DNA of 64,000 nt, taken from NCBI RefSeq assembly GCF_015223055.1, contig NZ_JADFBX010000004.1:434001-498000 (forward strand), given 5' to 3'. Position numbers and translations under genes: made by a program. Origin of the DNA: Pedobacter sp. MC2016-24 (lineage in GTDB: Bacteria; Bacteroidota; Bacteroidia; Sphingobacteriales; Sphingobacteriaceae). Shown here one piece after another: positions 18,008 through 27,771 of this stretch (its first letter is position 1; every line of letters begins with the position of its first letter). The notes under the pieces were generated by a model, which saw only the letters and a list, made by a program, of their open reading frames with translations, did not search any database and was not told the DNA's origin.

Positions 18008-18029
18008 GGATACCCTAGATGGGGTGTCC
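18008..18029 (+). promoter_or_regulatory. 22-base dyad upstream of the GH2 gene (candidate operator)
   Basis: GGATACCC and GGGTGTCC form an eight-pair dyad (one G-T mismatch) around a six-base centre, 30 bases before the GH2 GTG. The position between the AraC gene and GH2 fits an operator; a hairpin in the leader is the alternative. Confidence 0.35.
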
Positions 18030-18059
18030 CATCCATTATTACATGTTAGATAATTAGAA

Positions 18060-20525
18060 GTGAAGAGAGTTAAGCTGGTATTTTTTTTAGGATTGCTGAT
18101 CTGCAGTCAGGGTGTTTTTGCGCAAAATAAGCAAAGGTTAATTAAAAATTGGGAATATTTAAAAGGTGATTTGGGCGGTGTATGGGAAGCCGTGCGACCT
18201 GTAAAGGAGGGGAATCCTGAAAGCGTTCCTTTATGGCAGACCGTCACTTTACCCCATTGTTTCAATGCACTGGATGCCGTTGATCCGGATGTGAACTATT
18301 ACCAGGGGCCAGGATGGTACCGCAGTACTTTAGCTGTAAAGAACCCGTATAAAAACGGACGTACTTTATTGCATTTTGAAGGTGCAGGTCAGAAAACCCA
18401 GGTTTATATCTACGATAAAAAAGTAGCTGAACATGTAGGCGGCTACGACGAATGGACAGTTGACATCACAGATGCGATTAAAGCATTGCCGCAAACAGAG
18501 GCATTTAACAAGCAATTTAACGGGAAGATCCCGGTGGAGATCCGTTGCGACAATTCCAGGGATCTGGAGATGATTCCTTCGGATTTATCGGATTTCAACG
18601 TGTATGGGGGACTTTACCGTTATTTGAACCTGGTATATACGCCAGAAGTTTCGATAGATAAAGTTTTTGCCAGTGCAAGTGTGGATGCTAAAGGAAGTAC
18701 AGGCAAGTTAAATGTGTCTGCCAGGTTATTGAACCCGAATGGCGTAGATATCATCGCGGTGAAAATTACCCTAAAAGATCCGGAAGGAAGGGTAGTAGGC
18801 AATTGGGAAAACCAGGTGAAAGATTTTCACGGAGACAAAGCTTTGTGGGAAACCAGTATCAAAACACCTAAATTATGGTCAGATGTCAATCCGAACCTGT
18901 ATACAGTAGAGACGAGTGTAACCGCAAAAGGCGAAACACAGGTGCATCAGGAAAAGATTGGCTTCAGAAATTTTGAATTTGTGAAAAAAGGCCCATTCCT
19001 ATTGAATGGAAAACGTTTGTTGCTGCGCGGAACGCACCGCCATGAAGATCATGCCGGCGTTGCAGCAGCCATGACAGAAGGGATGATCCGTGAAGAAATG
19101 CAGATGATGAAAGACATGGGGGTTAATTTTATCCGTTTGGGCCATTATCAGCAATCCCGTATTGTGCTTGACCTATGTGACAGCCTTGGAATACTGGTTT
19201 GGGAAGAAATTCCATGGTGCCGTGGTGGACTGGGTGGCGATGTATATCAGGAACAGGCCCGCAGGATGCAGAAAAACATGATTGAACAACATTTTAACCA
19301 TGCATCGGTAATCATTTGGGGACTGGGTAATGAGAACGACTGGCCAGGTGATTTCAATGAATTTGATCAGCAGAAGATCAGAACTTTCATGAAGGAACTG
19401 AATGATCTGGCACATAAACTGGATCCTTCAAGGAAAACAGCCATCCGGAGATGTGATTTTTGTAAAGATATTGTAGATGTATATTCTCCCTCGATCTGGG
19501 CTGGATGGTACCGTGGCATCTATACCGAATATAAGGAAGTTAGTAAGAAAGAATTTGAAGGAGTAGATCATTTTCTACATGTAGAATGGGGTGGGGATAG
19601 CCATGCCGGGCGTCATTCGGAGAATCCTGACAATGCATTGAGCCTGGTTTCAACAGGTAAAGGCGCCGATGAACGTGACGGCGATGCCTCTTTGTTTGGT
19701 GGAAGTGCCAGGGTTTCAAAAGATGGGGACTGGAGTGAAAGCTATATTGTAAACCTGATCGACTGGCATTTGAAAGAGCAGGAAAATATGCCCTGGTTAA
19801 CTGGCGCAGCTTACTGGCCGTTTAAAGATTTTTCTACGCCGGTTCGTCCGGACAATCCGGTTCCTTATATGAACCAAAAAGGAGTGGTAGCCAGAGATTT
19901 CACGAAGAAAGAATCTTATTATGTTTTCCAGTCGTACTGGACGAAAACACCGATGGCACACATTTACGGGCATACCTGGCCAGTGCGTTGGGGCAAAGCC
20001 GATGAGCAGAAAATGGTTAAGGTATATTCTAACTGTGAAGAAGCGGAGTTGTTCCTGAACGGAAAAAGTCTGGGTAAGAAGAAAAGAAAGAGTCAGAATT
20101 TCCCTGCAGCGGGATTGCGTTGGTTGGTTAATTTTAACGAGGGGAACAATACGATTAAGGTCGTGGCCACCAGTAAAGACGGTAAGGTTGTGACTGACGA
20201 GATTAGTCAGCAATACCAAACTGCTAAATGGGGCAAGCCGGCAAAAATTACATTGGAGCAGGTTTCTGAAAAAGACGGGATTGCGGTAATTGAAGCCAGG
20301 TTATATGACGCCAGCAATGTACTTTGCCTTGATGCTGTAAATTACGTGACTTTTGGCTTAACCGGAGATGGGCATTTGATTGACGATCAGGGTACTTCCA
20401 ACGGTTCAAGAAAAGTGCAGTTATATAACGGAAGGGCTGTAATAAGCGTAGATTTGAATAAAGGTAAAAATGTAGCCAGTGTAAAAACGGATGGTTTACC
20501 TACAGGTTTTCTGACCATTAAATAG
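18060..20525 (+). CDS. Glycoside hydrolase family 2 (beta-galactosidase/beta-glucuronidase-like)
   Basis: Exported 821-residue retaining exo-beta-glycosidase. Signal peptide ends at GVFAQ. Domains: jelly-roll sugar-binding domain (about 30-200), immunoglobulin-like domain (about 205-300), TIM barrel (about 305-600), then C-terminal beta domains. Acid/base E425 is in WGLGNENDWPG and the probable nucleophile E509 is in HVEWGGDSHAG. The start is GTG at 18060: the nearest ATG upstream is closed by a stop, and GTG gives a proper signal peptide (MKRVKLVFFLGLLICS). Galactose versus glucuronate specificity cannot be settled. It is followed 8 bases later by GH95. Confidence 0.92.
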   Translation: MKRVKLVFFLGLLICSQGVFAQNKQRLIKNWEYLKGDLGGVWEAVRPVKEGNPESVPLWQTVTLPHCFNALDAVDPDVNYYQGPGWYRSTLAVKNPYKNGRTLLHFEGAGQKTQVYIYDKKVAEHVGGYDEWTVDITDAIKALPQTEAFNKQFNGKIPVEIRCDNSRDLEMIPSDLSDFNVYGGLYRYLNLVYTPEVSIDKVFASASVDAKGSTGKLNVSARLLNPNGVDIIAVKITLKDPEGRVVGNWENQVKDFHGDKALWETSIKTPKLWSDVNPNLYTVETSVTAKGETQVHQEKIGFRNFEFVKKGPFLLNGKRLLLRGTHRHEDHAGVAAAMTEGMIREEMQMMKDMGVNFIRLGHYQQSRIVLDLCDSLGILVWEEIPWCRGGLGGDVYQEQARRMQKNMIEQHFNHASVIIWGLGNENDWPGDFNEFDQQKIRTFMKELNDLAHKLDPSRKTAIRRCDFCKDIVDVYSPSIWAGWYRGIYTEYKEVSKKEFEGVDHFLHVEWGGDSHAGRHSENPDNALSLVSTGKGADERDGDASLFGGSARVSKDGDWSESYIVNLIDWHLKEQENMPWLTGAAYWPFKDFSTPVRPDNPVPYMNQKGVVARDFTKKESYYVFQSYWTKTPMAHIYGHTWPVRWGKADEQKMVKVYSNCEEAELFLNGKSLGKKKRKSQNFPAAGLRWLVNFNEGNNTIKVVATSKDGKVVTDEISQQYQTAKWGKPAKITLEQVSEKDGIAVIEARLYDASNVLCLDAVNYVTFGLTGDGHLIDDQGTSNGSRKVQLYNGRAVISVDLNKGKNVASVKTDGLPTGFLTIK

Positions 20526-20533
20526 AATTGAAC

Positions 20534-23002
20534 ATGAATAAGATTAGCCGGATTTTTATACTCCTGTTTGTTGCTCAGGTTTCGATTGCGCTGGCTCAGC
20601 CTAAACAACCGGATGCAACGTTGAAACTCTGGTATAACAGTCCGGCTGAAAATTGGAATGAAGCCCTGCCGATTGGCAACGGGCGTTTGGGCGCGATGGT
20701 TTTTGGCAATCCGGCCAAAGAGCAATTGCAGCTCAATGAAGAGACGGTCTGGTCTGGTGGACCGAACAGCAATATCACTTCCGAATCGGGTGCCGCCATA
20801 CCTCAACTCCGCAAACTGCTTTTTGAAGGCAGGTTTGAGGAAGCCCAGGCCATTGCCGATGTCCAGATGTTCCCTAAAAAGAACAGCGGTATGATTTATC
20901 AACCGGTTGGAAACCTGTTTTTGCAGTTTAAGGGTCATGATCAGGTGAAAAATTACTACCGGGATCTGAATTTGGAGCAAGCACTTGCTACAGTTACCTA
21001 CGAGCTCGATGGGGTAAAGTACAAAAGGGAAATCTTTTCTTCGTTTACCGATCAGTTGATGATGCTGCGGTTGACGGCAAGCAAACCCGGCAAAATTTCC
21101 TTTACAGCATCGATGGATTCGCCACAGCAAAGTGTGGTAAGGACAGAAAAAGGTAAGCTGATCTTATCGGGTACAACTTCTGATCATGAAGGTGAAAAAG
21201 GACAGGTTAAATTTGAATCGCAGGTCAAAGTACTGGCCGATGGGGGAAAGCTTGTTTTGCAAAACAATAGCTGGGTAGTTGACCAGGCAAATTCTGCCAC
21301 GGTTTATATAGCTATCGCTACGAATTTTAAGAATTACCATGACCTGAGTGTGGACGCTGACCTTAAAGCATCTTCTTTTTTGGACCAGGCGGTAAAGAAA
21401 AATTATACAAAGGCTTTAGCCGGCCACATTAAATTTTATCAGCAATATTTTAACCGGGTTAAGTTTAACATCGGTGTAACCGATGCGGTAAATAAACCAA
21501 CAGATCAGCGTATCGCCGAATTTGCAAATGCCAATGATCCGCACCTGACTGCCTTGTATTTCCAGTTTGGACGTTATTTATTGATTTCAAGTTCCCAGCC
21601 AGGCAATCAGCCGCCTACTTTACAGGGGATCTGGAACGATAAAATGCAGGCACCATGGGATAGCAAGTATACCATCAACATCAATACAGAGATGAATTAC
21701 TGGCCGGCAGAAGTGACCAATTTATCGGAACTGCACGATCCTTTGTTTAAAATGCTGAAAGACCTTGCCGTTACCGGGCAGGAAACTGCCAAAGTGATGT
21801 ATGGAGCAAAAGGCTGGGTAACCCACCACAATACCGATTTATGGCGGATTACGGGTCCGGTAGACCGGCCGTATGCTGGTTTATGGCCCATGGGTGGAAA
21901 CTGGCTGAGTCAGCATTTATGGGACCATTATATGTTTACCGGTGACCAGCAGTTTTTAAAAGAATATTACCCCATATTGAAAGGGGCCTGCCAGTTTTAT
22001 CTGGATGTATTACAGGAAGAGCCGACACACCAATGGTTGGTGATCTCGCCATCAAATTCCCCGGAAAACACATATATTCCTGGTAAGCGCGTGTCTATCG
22101 CCGCGGGAACGACCATGGACAACCAGTTGTTGTTTGATTTGTTTACCAGGACGGAGAAAGCTGCGGAGATTTTAAAACTGGATGCTGATTTCAGGAAGGT
22201 ATTGAAGACCACCATTGGGAGACTGGCACCGATGCAGATCGGTAAACACGGTCAGCTACAGGAATGGATGCACGATTCAGACCGTACAGATGATAAACAT
22301 CGGCATGTATCACATTTGTATGGTTTATATCCAAGCAATCAAATTTCAGCGCTCAGAACACCGGAGCTGTTTGATGCGGCCAGAACTTCCTTAACTTATC
22401 GGGGCGATCCGGCTACAGGTTGGTCTATGGGCTGGAAAGTAAATTTTTGGGCGCGCTTTTTAGATGGAAACCACGCTTATAAATTGATTACAGATCAGTT
22501 GAAGCTGGTTGGCGGACGTACAGAAGGGGTGAGTACCACAGGTGGCGGAACCTATCCGAACTTGTTTGATGCCCATCCGCCCTTCCAGATAGATGGTAAC
22601 TTCGGTTGCACAGCCGGCATTGCCGAAATGTTGCTCCAATCGCATGATGGTGCGCTATATCTATTGCCTGCATTACCGGACAATTGGGCCTCCGGAGAAA
22701 TTAAAGGACTGGTAGCCCGTGGTGGCTTTGTGGTAGACATCACCTGGAAAAATAAGGAGATTACACAGCTTAAAATACAATCTAGACTGGGCGGCAATTG
22801 CAGGTTGCGCATCAGCGATGGCATCAAATTTAACCATGCTAAATTGTCTGTAGCCAAAGGCGGAAATACAAATGCTTTTTACGAAGTTCCTCAAGTGAAA
22901 ACACCTTTGATTGCTGCTGAAGCAAAGCTAAATCCAGTTGGGGTGCCGACATCCAAAGATTACGATTTAAACACGGTAGCTGGTAAAACGTATAATTTTT
23001 AA
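20534..23002 (+). CDS. Alpha-L-fucosidase, GH95 (first of tandem pair)
   Basis: Inverting fucosidase, typically acting on alpha-1,2-linked fucose; some family members act on alpha-L-galactose. Signal peptide to about residue 22. The N-terminal beta domain carries EALPIGNGRLGAMVFG. The (alpha/alpha)6 barrel has NINTEMNYWPAE (catalytic Asn pair), ISPSNSPENTY (Glu), GDPATGWSMGWKVNFWAR, and TYPNLFDAHPPFQIDGNFG (Asp). All expected catalytic residues are present. The ATG at 20534 is preferred over an in-frame TTG six bases earlier. It is separated by only 11 bases from a second GH95 gene, a probable old duplication. Confidence 0.94.
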   Translation: MNKISRIFILLFVAQVSIALAQPKQPDATLKLWYNSPAENWNEALPIGNGRLGAMVFGNPAKEQLQLNEETVWSGGPNSNITSESGAAIPQLRKLLFEGRFEEAQAIADVQMFPKKNSGMIYQPVGNLFLQFKGHDQVKNYYRDLNLEQALATVTYELDGVKYKREIFSSFTDQLMMLRLTASKPGKISFTASMDSPQQSVVRTEKGKLILSGTTSDHEGEKGQVKFESQVKVLADGGKLVLQNNSWVVDQANSATVYIAIATNFKNYHDLSVDADLKASSFLDQAVKKNYTKALAGHIKFYQQYFNRVKFNIGVTDAVNKPTDQRIAEFANANDPHLTALYFQFGRYLLISSSQPGNQPPTLQGIWNDKMQAPWDSKYTININTEMNYWPAEVTNLSELHDPLFKMLKDLAVTGQETAKVMYGAKGWVTHHNTDLWRITGPVDRPYAGLWPMGGNWLSQHLWDHYMFTGDQQFLKEYYPILKGACQFYLDVLQEEPTHQWLVISPSNSPENTYIPGKRVSIAAGTTMDNQLLFDLFTRTEKAAEILKLDADFRKVLKTTIGRLAPMQIGKHGQLQEWMHDSDRTDDKHRHVSHLYGLYPSNQISALRTPELFDAARTSLTYRGDPATGWSMGWKVNFWARFLDGNHAYKLITDQLKLVGGRTEGVSTTGGGTYPNLFDAHPPFQIDGNFGCTAGIAEMLLQSHDGALYLLPALPDNWASGEIKGLVARGGFVVDITWKNKEITQLKIQSRLGGNCRLRISDGIKFNHAKLSVAKGGNTNAFYEVPQVKTPLIAAEAKLNPVGVPTSKDYDLNTVAGKTYNF

Positions 23003-23013
23003 GAGAACAGGAT

Positions 23014-25614
23014 ATGAAACGAAACGGTATTTTGCCCTTTTTGGTGCTTTTGGGTACATCGGCTGCTTTTGCACAACAAAAGCGCGATGCCAATTTAAAA
23101 TTATGGTACGACCAGCCTGCCAGAATCTGGGAAGAAGCCCTGCCTTTGGGGAACGGCAAAACAGGGGCAATGGTTTTTGGACGTGTGAACAAAGAGCGGT
23201 TTCAGTTAAACAACGGAACGTTATGGTCGGGCGGACCTGATGCCGGAAATAACCCAAAAGGACCGGCTGCTTTGCCCTTGGTGAGGGCCGCTGTTGTTGC
23301 CGGAGATTATGGTAAGGCTGCAGAAATCTGGAAAAAGAATTTGCAGGGCCCTTACTCTGCCCGTTATTTAACCATGGCAGATCTGTTTTTGGATTTCAAT
23401 TTAAAAGATTCTATCCCGACAGCTTACCATAGGGAACTGGACCTCAGTAACGCGGTAAGTACTGTTACTTATACAATTGGCGGAGTTCAGTACAAACGAG
23501 AAACGCTGGTCAGTTATCCGGATCAGATCATGGCAATCCGCATGACAGCCAGTAAACCTGGCGCCATCTCTTTTACCACTGGTTTAACGAGTAAATTAAA
23601 ATATAATGTTGAAGCCATTGCGGCCAATTACCTGGTGTTACAGGGTAAAGCACCGAAACATGTAGCACATCGGGCGACTGAGCCTCAGCAGGTTGTTTAT
23701 GACGAAAAAGAAGGGATGACCTTCCAGGTTCACGCCCGGATTAAGGCGGAAGGCGGTCTGACTACAGCTGCCGGAAATCAGATTACAGTAAATGGTGCCA
23801 ATGCAGTTACCATCTACCTGAGCAATGGAACGAGCTTTAATGGCTTTGATAAATCGTCCGGACTGGAAGGTAAAGATCCTTCAGTGGAGGCTAAAGTAAA
23901 CCTGCAAAAAGCGTATCTGAAATCTTTTTCGGTGCTGATGAAAACACATGTGTCGGATTACAAACAGCTGTTTGACCGGGTTTCTTTTCAACTCGCGGGT
24001 AATCCTAAACTGGATCAATTGCCAACCAATGTGAGATTATCCCGTCAGGGTGCTTCGGGAAATGATCAGGGCCTTCAGGTCTTGTACTATCAATTTGGCC
24101 GCTACCTGATGATCGCCAGTTCCAGACCTGGATCTCAGGCAACCAATTTACAAGGCTTGTGGAACGACCATGTTCAACCTCCATGGGGCAGCAATTATAC
24201 GGTAAATGCCAATACCCAAATGAATTACTGGCTGGCAGAAAATACGAACCTTTCCGAGCTCCATCAGCCATTGTTTGATCTGATCGGTCGGCTGGCAGTG
24301 AACGGCAAAACCACTGCAAAGGTAAATTATGGCATTAAACAAGGTTGGGTAGTTCACCACAATACGGACATCTGGGCTAAAACTTCGCCATCAGGCGGAT
24401 ACGATTGGGATCCTAAGGGTGCACCAAGATGGTCGGCATGGCCAATGGGCGGTGCCTGGTTAAGTACGCATCTTTATGAGCACTATTTATTTACAGGCGA
24501 CAAACAGTTTTTGCAGCAAAAAGCCTATCCTTTGATGAAAGGCGCTGCCGAATTTATGTTGAAATGGCTGGTGGAAGATCAGAACGGCCGGTTGGTTACC
24601 AATCCATCCACATCTCCGGAGAACATATTTAAAATAAACGGTCAGGAATATGAGGTAAGCATGGCCACGACCATGGACATGGGCATCATCAAAGAACTGT
24701 TTACCGATTGTATTGCTGCTGCTAAAGCTTTGGGTATTGATGCCCCCTTCCGTGAGGAGCTGCAAAAAGCGAAGGCAAAACTCTATCCATTTAATATTGG
24801 ACAATACGGACAATTGCAGGAGTGGTTCCAGGATCTGGATGACCCAAAAGACAGTCACCGGCATTTGTCGCATTTGTTTGCCCTGTATCCTGGTAACCAG
24901 ATTACGGTACAAAATACGCCGGAGCTGGCTGCTGCTGCCAAGCAATCCTTAATTCACCGCGGTGATCTGAGTACGGGCTGGTCTATGGCCTGGAAAATCA
25001 ACTGGTGGGCACGTTTACAGGATGGAAATCATGCACTGAGGATTTTAAAAGCAGGGCTGACTTTAATCGATCCTGCAAAAACGATTGAACCGAAGGCTGA
25101 TCCAAAGGCACCTGCGGCGCAATTGACCAATATACAAATGAGCGGGGGCGGTACATATCCAAACCTGTTTGATGCGCATCCGCCATTCCAGATTGACGGG
25201 AATTTTGGTGCCACAGCGGGGATTACGGAGCTGTTGCTGCAAAGTAATGCAGATGAGCTGAGTTTGTTGCCTGCCTTGCCCGATGAATGGAAAGCGGGGA
25301 GTATCAAAGGGATTAAAGGTCGGGGTAATTTTAAAGTGGATATGGAATGGAAAGCGGGCAGGCTAACTCAGGCAACCATCTATTCGGGCTCCGGTGGCAA
25401 TTGCAGGTTGCGTACGATGGTACCGGTAAAGGTAGTTGGTACAGCTGCTGCTCCGGCAAAAGGAAGGAATGACAATCCTTTAAATGAAATGCCCCAAACA
25501 CCGGAATACCATAAAAAAGAAAGGGCAGCATTACAAAGCCTGGAGTTGAAAAAGTCATACGTCATTGATTTCAATACAGAAAAAGGAAAAACCTATCAAA
25601 TAATTACATTATAA
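23014..25614 (+). CDS. Alpha-L-fucosidase, GH95 (second of tandem pair)
   Basis: An 866-residue exported GH95 enzyme. Signal peptide ends near AAFAQ. The motifs parallel the upstream copy: EALPLGNGKTGAMVFG, VNANTQMNYWLAE (Gln replaces Glu of copy one, both Asn kept), NPSTSPENIF, GDLSTGWSMAWKINWWAR, TYPNLFDAHPPFQIDGNFG. It has insertions in the barrel (for example around SPSGGYDWDPKGAPRW) and a longer C-terminal part, so it is clearly diverged from copy one. This suggests a different aglycone or sugar specificity. It lies 9 bases before the GH31 gene. Confidence 0.93.
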   Translation: MKRNGILPFLVLLGTSAAFAQQKRDANLKLWYDQPARIWEEALPLGNGKTGAMVFGRVNKERFQLNNGTLWSGGPDAGNNPKGPAALPLVRAAVVAGDYGKAAEIWKKNLQGPYSARYLTMADLFLDFNLKDSIPTAYHRELDLSNAVSTVTYTIGGVQYKRETLVSYPDQIMAIRMTASKPGAISFTTGLTSKLKYNVEAIAANYLVLQGKAPKHVAHRATEPQQVVYDEKEGMTFQVHARIKAEGGLTTAAGNQITVNGANAVTIYLSNGTSFNGFDKSSGLEGKDPSVEAKVNLQKAYLKSFSVLMKTHVSDYKQLFDRVSFQLAGNPKLDQLPTNVRLSRQGASGNDQGLQVLYYQFGRYLMIASSRPGSQATNLQGLWNDHVQPPWGSNYTVNANTQMNYWLAENTNLSELHQPLFDLIGRLAVNGKTTAKVNYGIKQGWVVHHNTDIWAKTSPSGGYDWDPKGAPRWSAWPMGGAWLSTHLYEHYLFTGDKQFLQQKAYPLMKGAAEFMLKWLVEDQNGRLVTNPSTSPENIFKINGQEYEVSMATTMDMGIIKELFTDCIAAAKALGIDAPFREELQKAKAKLYPFNIGQYGQLQEWFQDLDDPKDSHRHLSHLFALYPGNQITVQNTPELAAAAKQSLIHRGDLSTGWSMAWKINWWARLQDGNHALRILKAGLTLIDPAKTIEPKADPKAPAAQLTNIQMSGGGTYPNLFDAHPPFQIDGNFGATAGITELLLQSNADELSLLPALPDEWKAGSIKGIKGRGNFKVDMEWKAGRLTQATIYSGSGGNCRLRTMVPVKVVGTAAAPAKGRNDNPLNEMPQTPEYHKKERAALQSLELKKSYVIDFNTEKGKTYQIITL

Positions 25615-25623
25615 ACCCCAGCT

Positions 25624-27771
25624 ATGAACCGAATATTTAAATATTCATGTTACCTGATTTTACTGTTTAGCTGTACAAAGCTGACTGCACAAGATATCAA
25701 ATGGGAAGCCGTAGGCCCTGGCGTGTGGAAGGGCAGTATTGGTAAACCGGAAAGTTACAACCTCTTGTCTGCCTCTGGTGCTACGCCAGCTATCGAAGGC
25801 TTGAAAAGTATAGGTGAGGCGCCATTTCCCTTGTCAAAAGATGAGATTACGGCAAAACTGACAGATGGTAAAATCTATCTGCGGTTTCCATTAGATAAAA
25901 AGGAACAGCTTTATGGTTTTGGTTTGAACTTTCAGACGGTTCATCAAAGAGGCAAAATTTTACAATTGCATTCAGATCACTTTGGAGGCAAAGACAATGG
26001 GCGGACACATGCGCCAACGCCTTTTTATGTCTCTTCTAATGGCTATGGGGTATTCATCAATTCGGCCAGGTACCTGAATGTTTATGCAGGTTCAGCGGTG
26101 AAACGCGACGGTGCCAATGTACCGGAGGCCAAGGACAGGAACACCGATAAATCCTGGTCCTCACGCCCGTATTCTGACGGTGTAGAGATATTGGTTCCGG
26201 CAGAAGGGGTAGAGTTTTACGTTTTTGGCGGACCGAGTTCACTAAATGCCATTCAGCGCTTCAATTTGTGGAATGGCGGCGGTTGTTTGCCACCAAGATG
26301 GGGCTTAGGTTTTACACAACGCGTGAAAACCTTGTTCAATTCCAAAGATGTAGAAGCCGAAGCACAGGCTTTTGCAGATAAAGGTTTTCCATTGGATTAT
26401 ATCGGTTTAGAGCCAGGTTGGCAAAGTAAAGCATATCCATGTAGTTTTGAATGGGATCAATCCCGTTATCCTGATCCGGCATCGTTTGTGAAAACCATGC
26501 TGAACAAAGGTATCCGTTTAAACCTGTGGACAAACCCATACATTTCTCCGGAAGCGCCGTTTTATAAAGAAATCAAACCTTTTACTGCAGACCATACCGT
26601 ATGGTTGGGTGCAGTTCCGGATTTGACGATGCCAGAAGCGAGGAAACTGATGTTCGGGCAGTTGAAGAAAAGCCAGGTAGATATTGGTGTGAGCGGTTAT
26701 AAATTTGATGAGGTAGATGGTTATGATCATTATTTATGGCCGGATGTGACGTTGTTTCCTTCGGGGAAAAGTGCAGAGCAAATGCGTCAGACTTATGGTT
26801 TGTTGATCCAGCGTTATAGTGCAGAAATGTATCACGACCGCAACCAGCGGACTTATGGCCTGGTTAGGGGCTCCAATGGTGGGGGAAGTTCATTTCCTTA
26901 CGTGATCTACAACGATTATTACAACCATGAGGATTTCATTACGGCATTGATCAACAGCGGTTTTGCCGGTGTATTGTGGACACCGGAAGCCCGTGCTTCT
27001 AAAACCGGGGAGGAATGGTTGCGCAGGATGCAATCGGTGGTCTTCTCGCCAATGGCGATGATCAACGCCTGGTCCAGCGGTACAAAACCATGGTCTTACC
27101 CTGAAGTGGAAAAACAGGTAAAAGACATGGCGGTATTGCGGATGCAGATGATGCCCTATTGGTACAGTGAATTTGCGAAGTATCATTTCCAGGGCATTCC
27201 ACCATTCCGGGCGATGAACTTGGAACCCGGCTATTTGTCGGAAGTTAAAAAGGAAGTGAAGAGTACCAATTTAGAAGACAATCCTTATGTGGAAGCCGTA
27301 AGTAAAGAAGTCAAAGACCAGTATATGGCTGGAGAATCTTTATTGGTAGCCCCCATGTTTGCAGGCAAAGAAACGCGCACGGTGATTCTTCCAAAAGGGA
27401 AATGGTTTGATTTTTATACCGGTGAATTTGCTGGAGACGGCCAGGTGATTACGGTTACCCCAGGATTGGATAAAATCCCTGTGTATGTAAAGGATGGGGG
27501 GATCATTCCAATGGGGCCCGCTTTGATGCATGCTGCAAAATCTACAGAAAAACTAGATCTGGAATTCCGCTATTATGGTTCTAAACCAGGTAAATACCTG
27601 TTGTATGACGATGATGGTGAGACTTTCAATTATGAAAAAGGAGCTTATAGTTTCAGAACTGTTACGATAACGAAAGGTGCTGATGGAAAACTGAAAACCA
27701 GTATTTCGGCTGCTGAAAAAGGCAAGCCAAATACCGTAAATCAAGTGACATTTAAAGCCATGACCAAATAG
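25624..27771 (+). CDS. Glycoside hydrolase family 31 (alpha-galactosidase-like subgroup possible)
   Basis: Exported 715-residue retaining alpha-glycosidase. After a signal peptide come the N-terminal beta-sandwich (EQLYGFGLNFQTVHQRG), the barrel (GFPLDYIGLEPGW) and C-terminal beta domains (YLLYDDDGETFNYEKG). Nucleophile D362 is in SGYKFDEVDGYDHY. The usual acid/base motif with WSGD is replaced by GVLWTPEARASKTG, where E455 is the candidate. Such non-glucosidase GH31 enzymes include alpha-galactosidases known from Pedobacter relatives, and L-fucose resembles D-galactose; that would fit this locus. Specificity is inferred only. The stop is directly followed by the ATG of the next gene. Confidence 0.88.
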   Translation: MNRIFKYSCYLILLFSCTKLTAQDIKWEAVGPGVWKGSIGKPESYNLLSASGATPAIEGLKSIGEAPFPLSKDEITAKLTDGKIYLRFPLDKKEQLYGFGLNFQTVHQRGKILQLHSDHFGGKDNGRTHAPTPFYVSSNGYGVFINSARYLNVYAGSAVKRDGANVPEAKDRNTDKSWSSRPYSDGVEILVPAEGVEFYVFGGPSSLNAIQRFNLWNGGGCLPPRWGLGFTQRVKTLFNSKDVEAEAQAFADKGFPLDYIGLEPGWQSKAYPCSFEWDQSRYPDPASFVKTMLNKGIRLNLWTNPYISPEAPFYKEIKPFTADHTVWLGAVPDLTMPEARKLMFGQLKKSQVDIGVSGYKFDEVDGYDHYLWPDVTLFPSGKSAEQMRQTYGLLIQRYSAEMYHDRNQRTYGLVRGSNGGGSSFPYVIYNDYYNHEDFITALINSGFAGVLWTPEARASKTGEEWLRRMQSVVFSPMAMINAWSSGTKPWSYPEVEKQVKDMAVLRMQMMPYWYSEFAKYHFQGIPPFRAMNLEPGYLSEVKKEVKSTNLEDNPYVEAVSKEVKDQYMAGESLLVAPMFAGKETRTVILPKGKWFDFYTGEFAGDGQVITVTPGLDKIPVYVKDGGIIPMGPALMHAAKSTEKLDLEFRYYGSKPGKYLLYDDDGETFNYEKGAYSFRTVTITKGADGKLKTSISAAEKGKPNTVNQVTFKAMTK

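Noticed and set aside
20387..21130. Open frame of 247 codons on the minus strand
   Set aside because: Antisense to GH2/GH95, with composition typical of a shadow frame and no motif.
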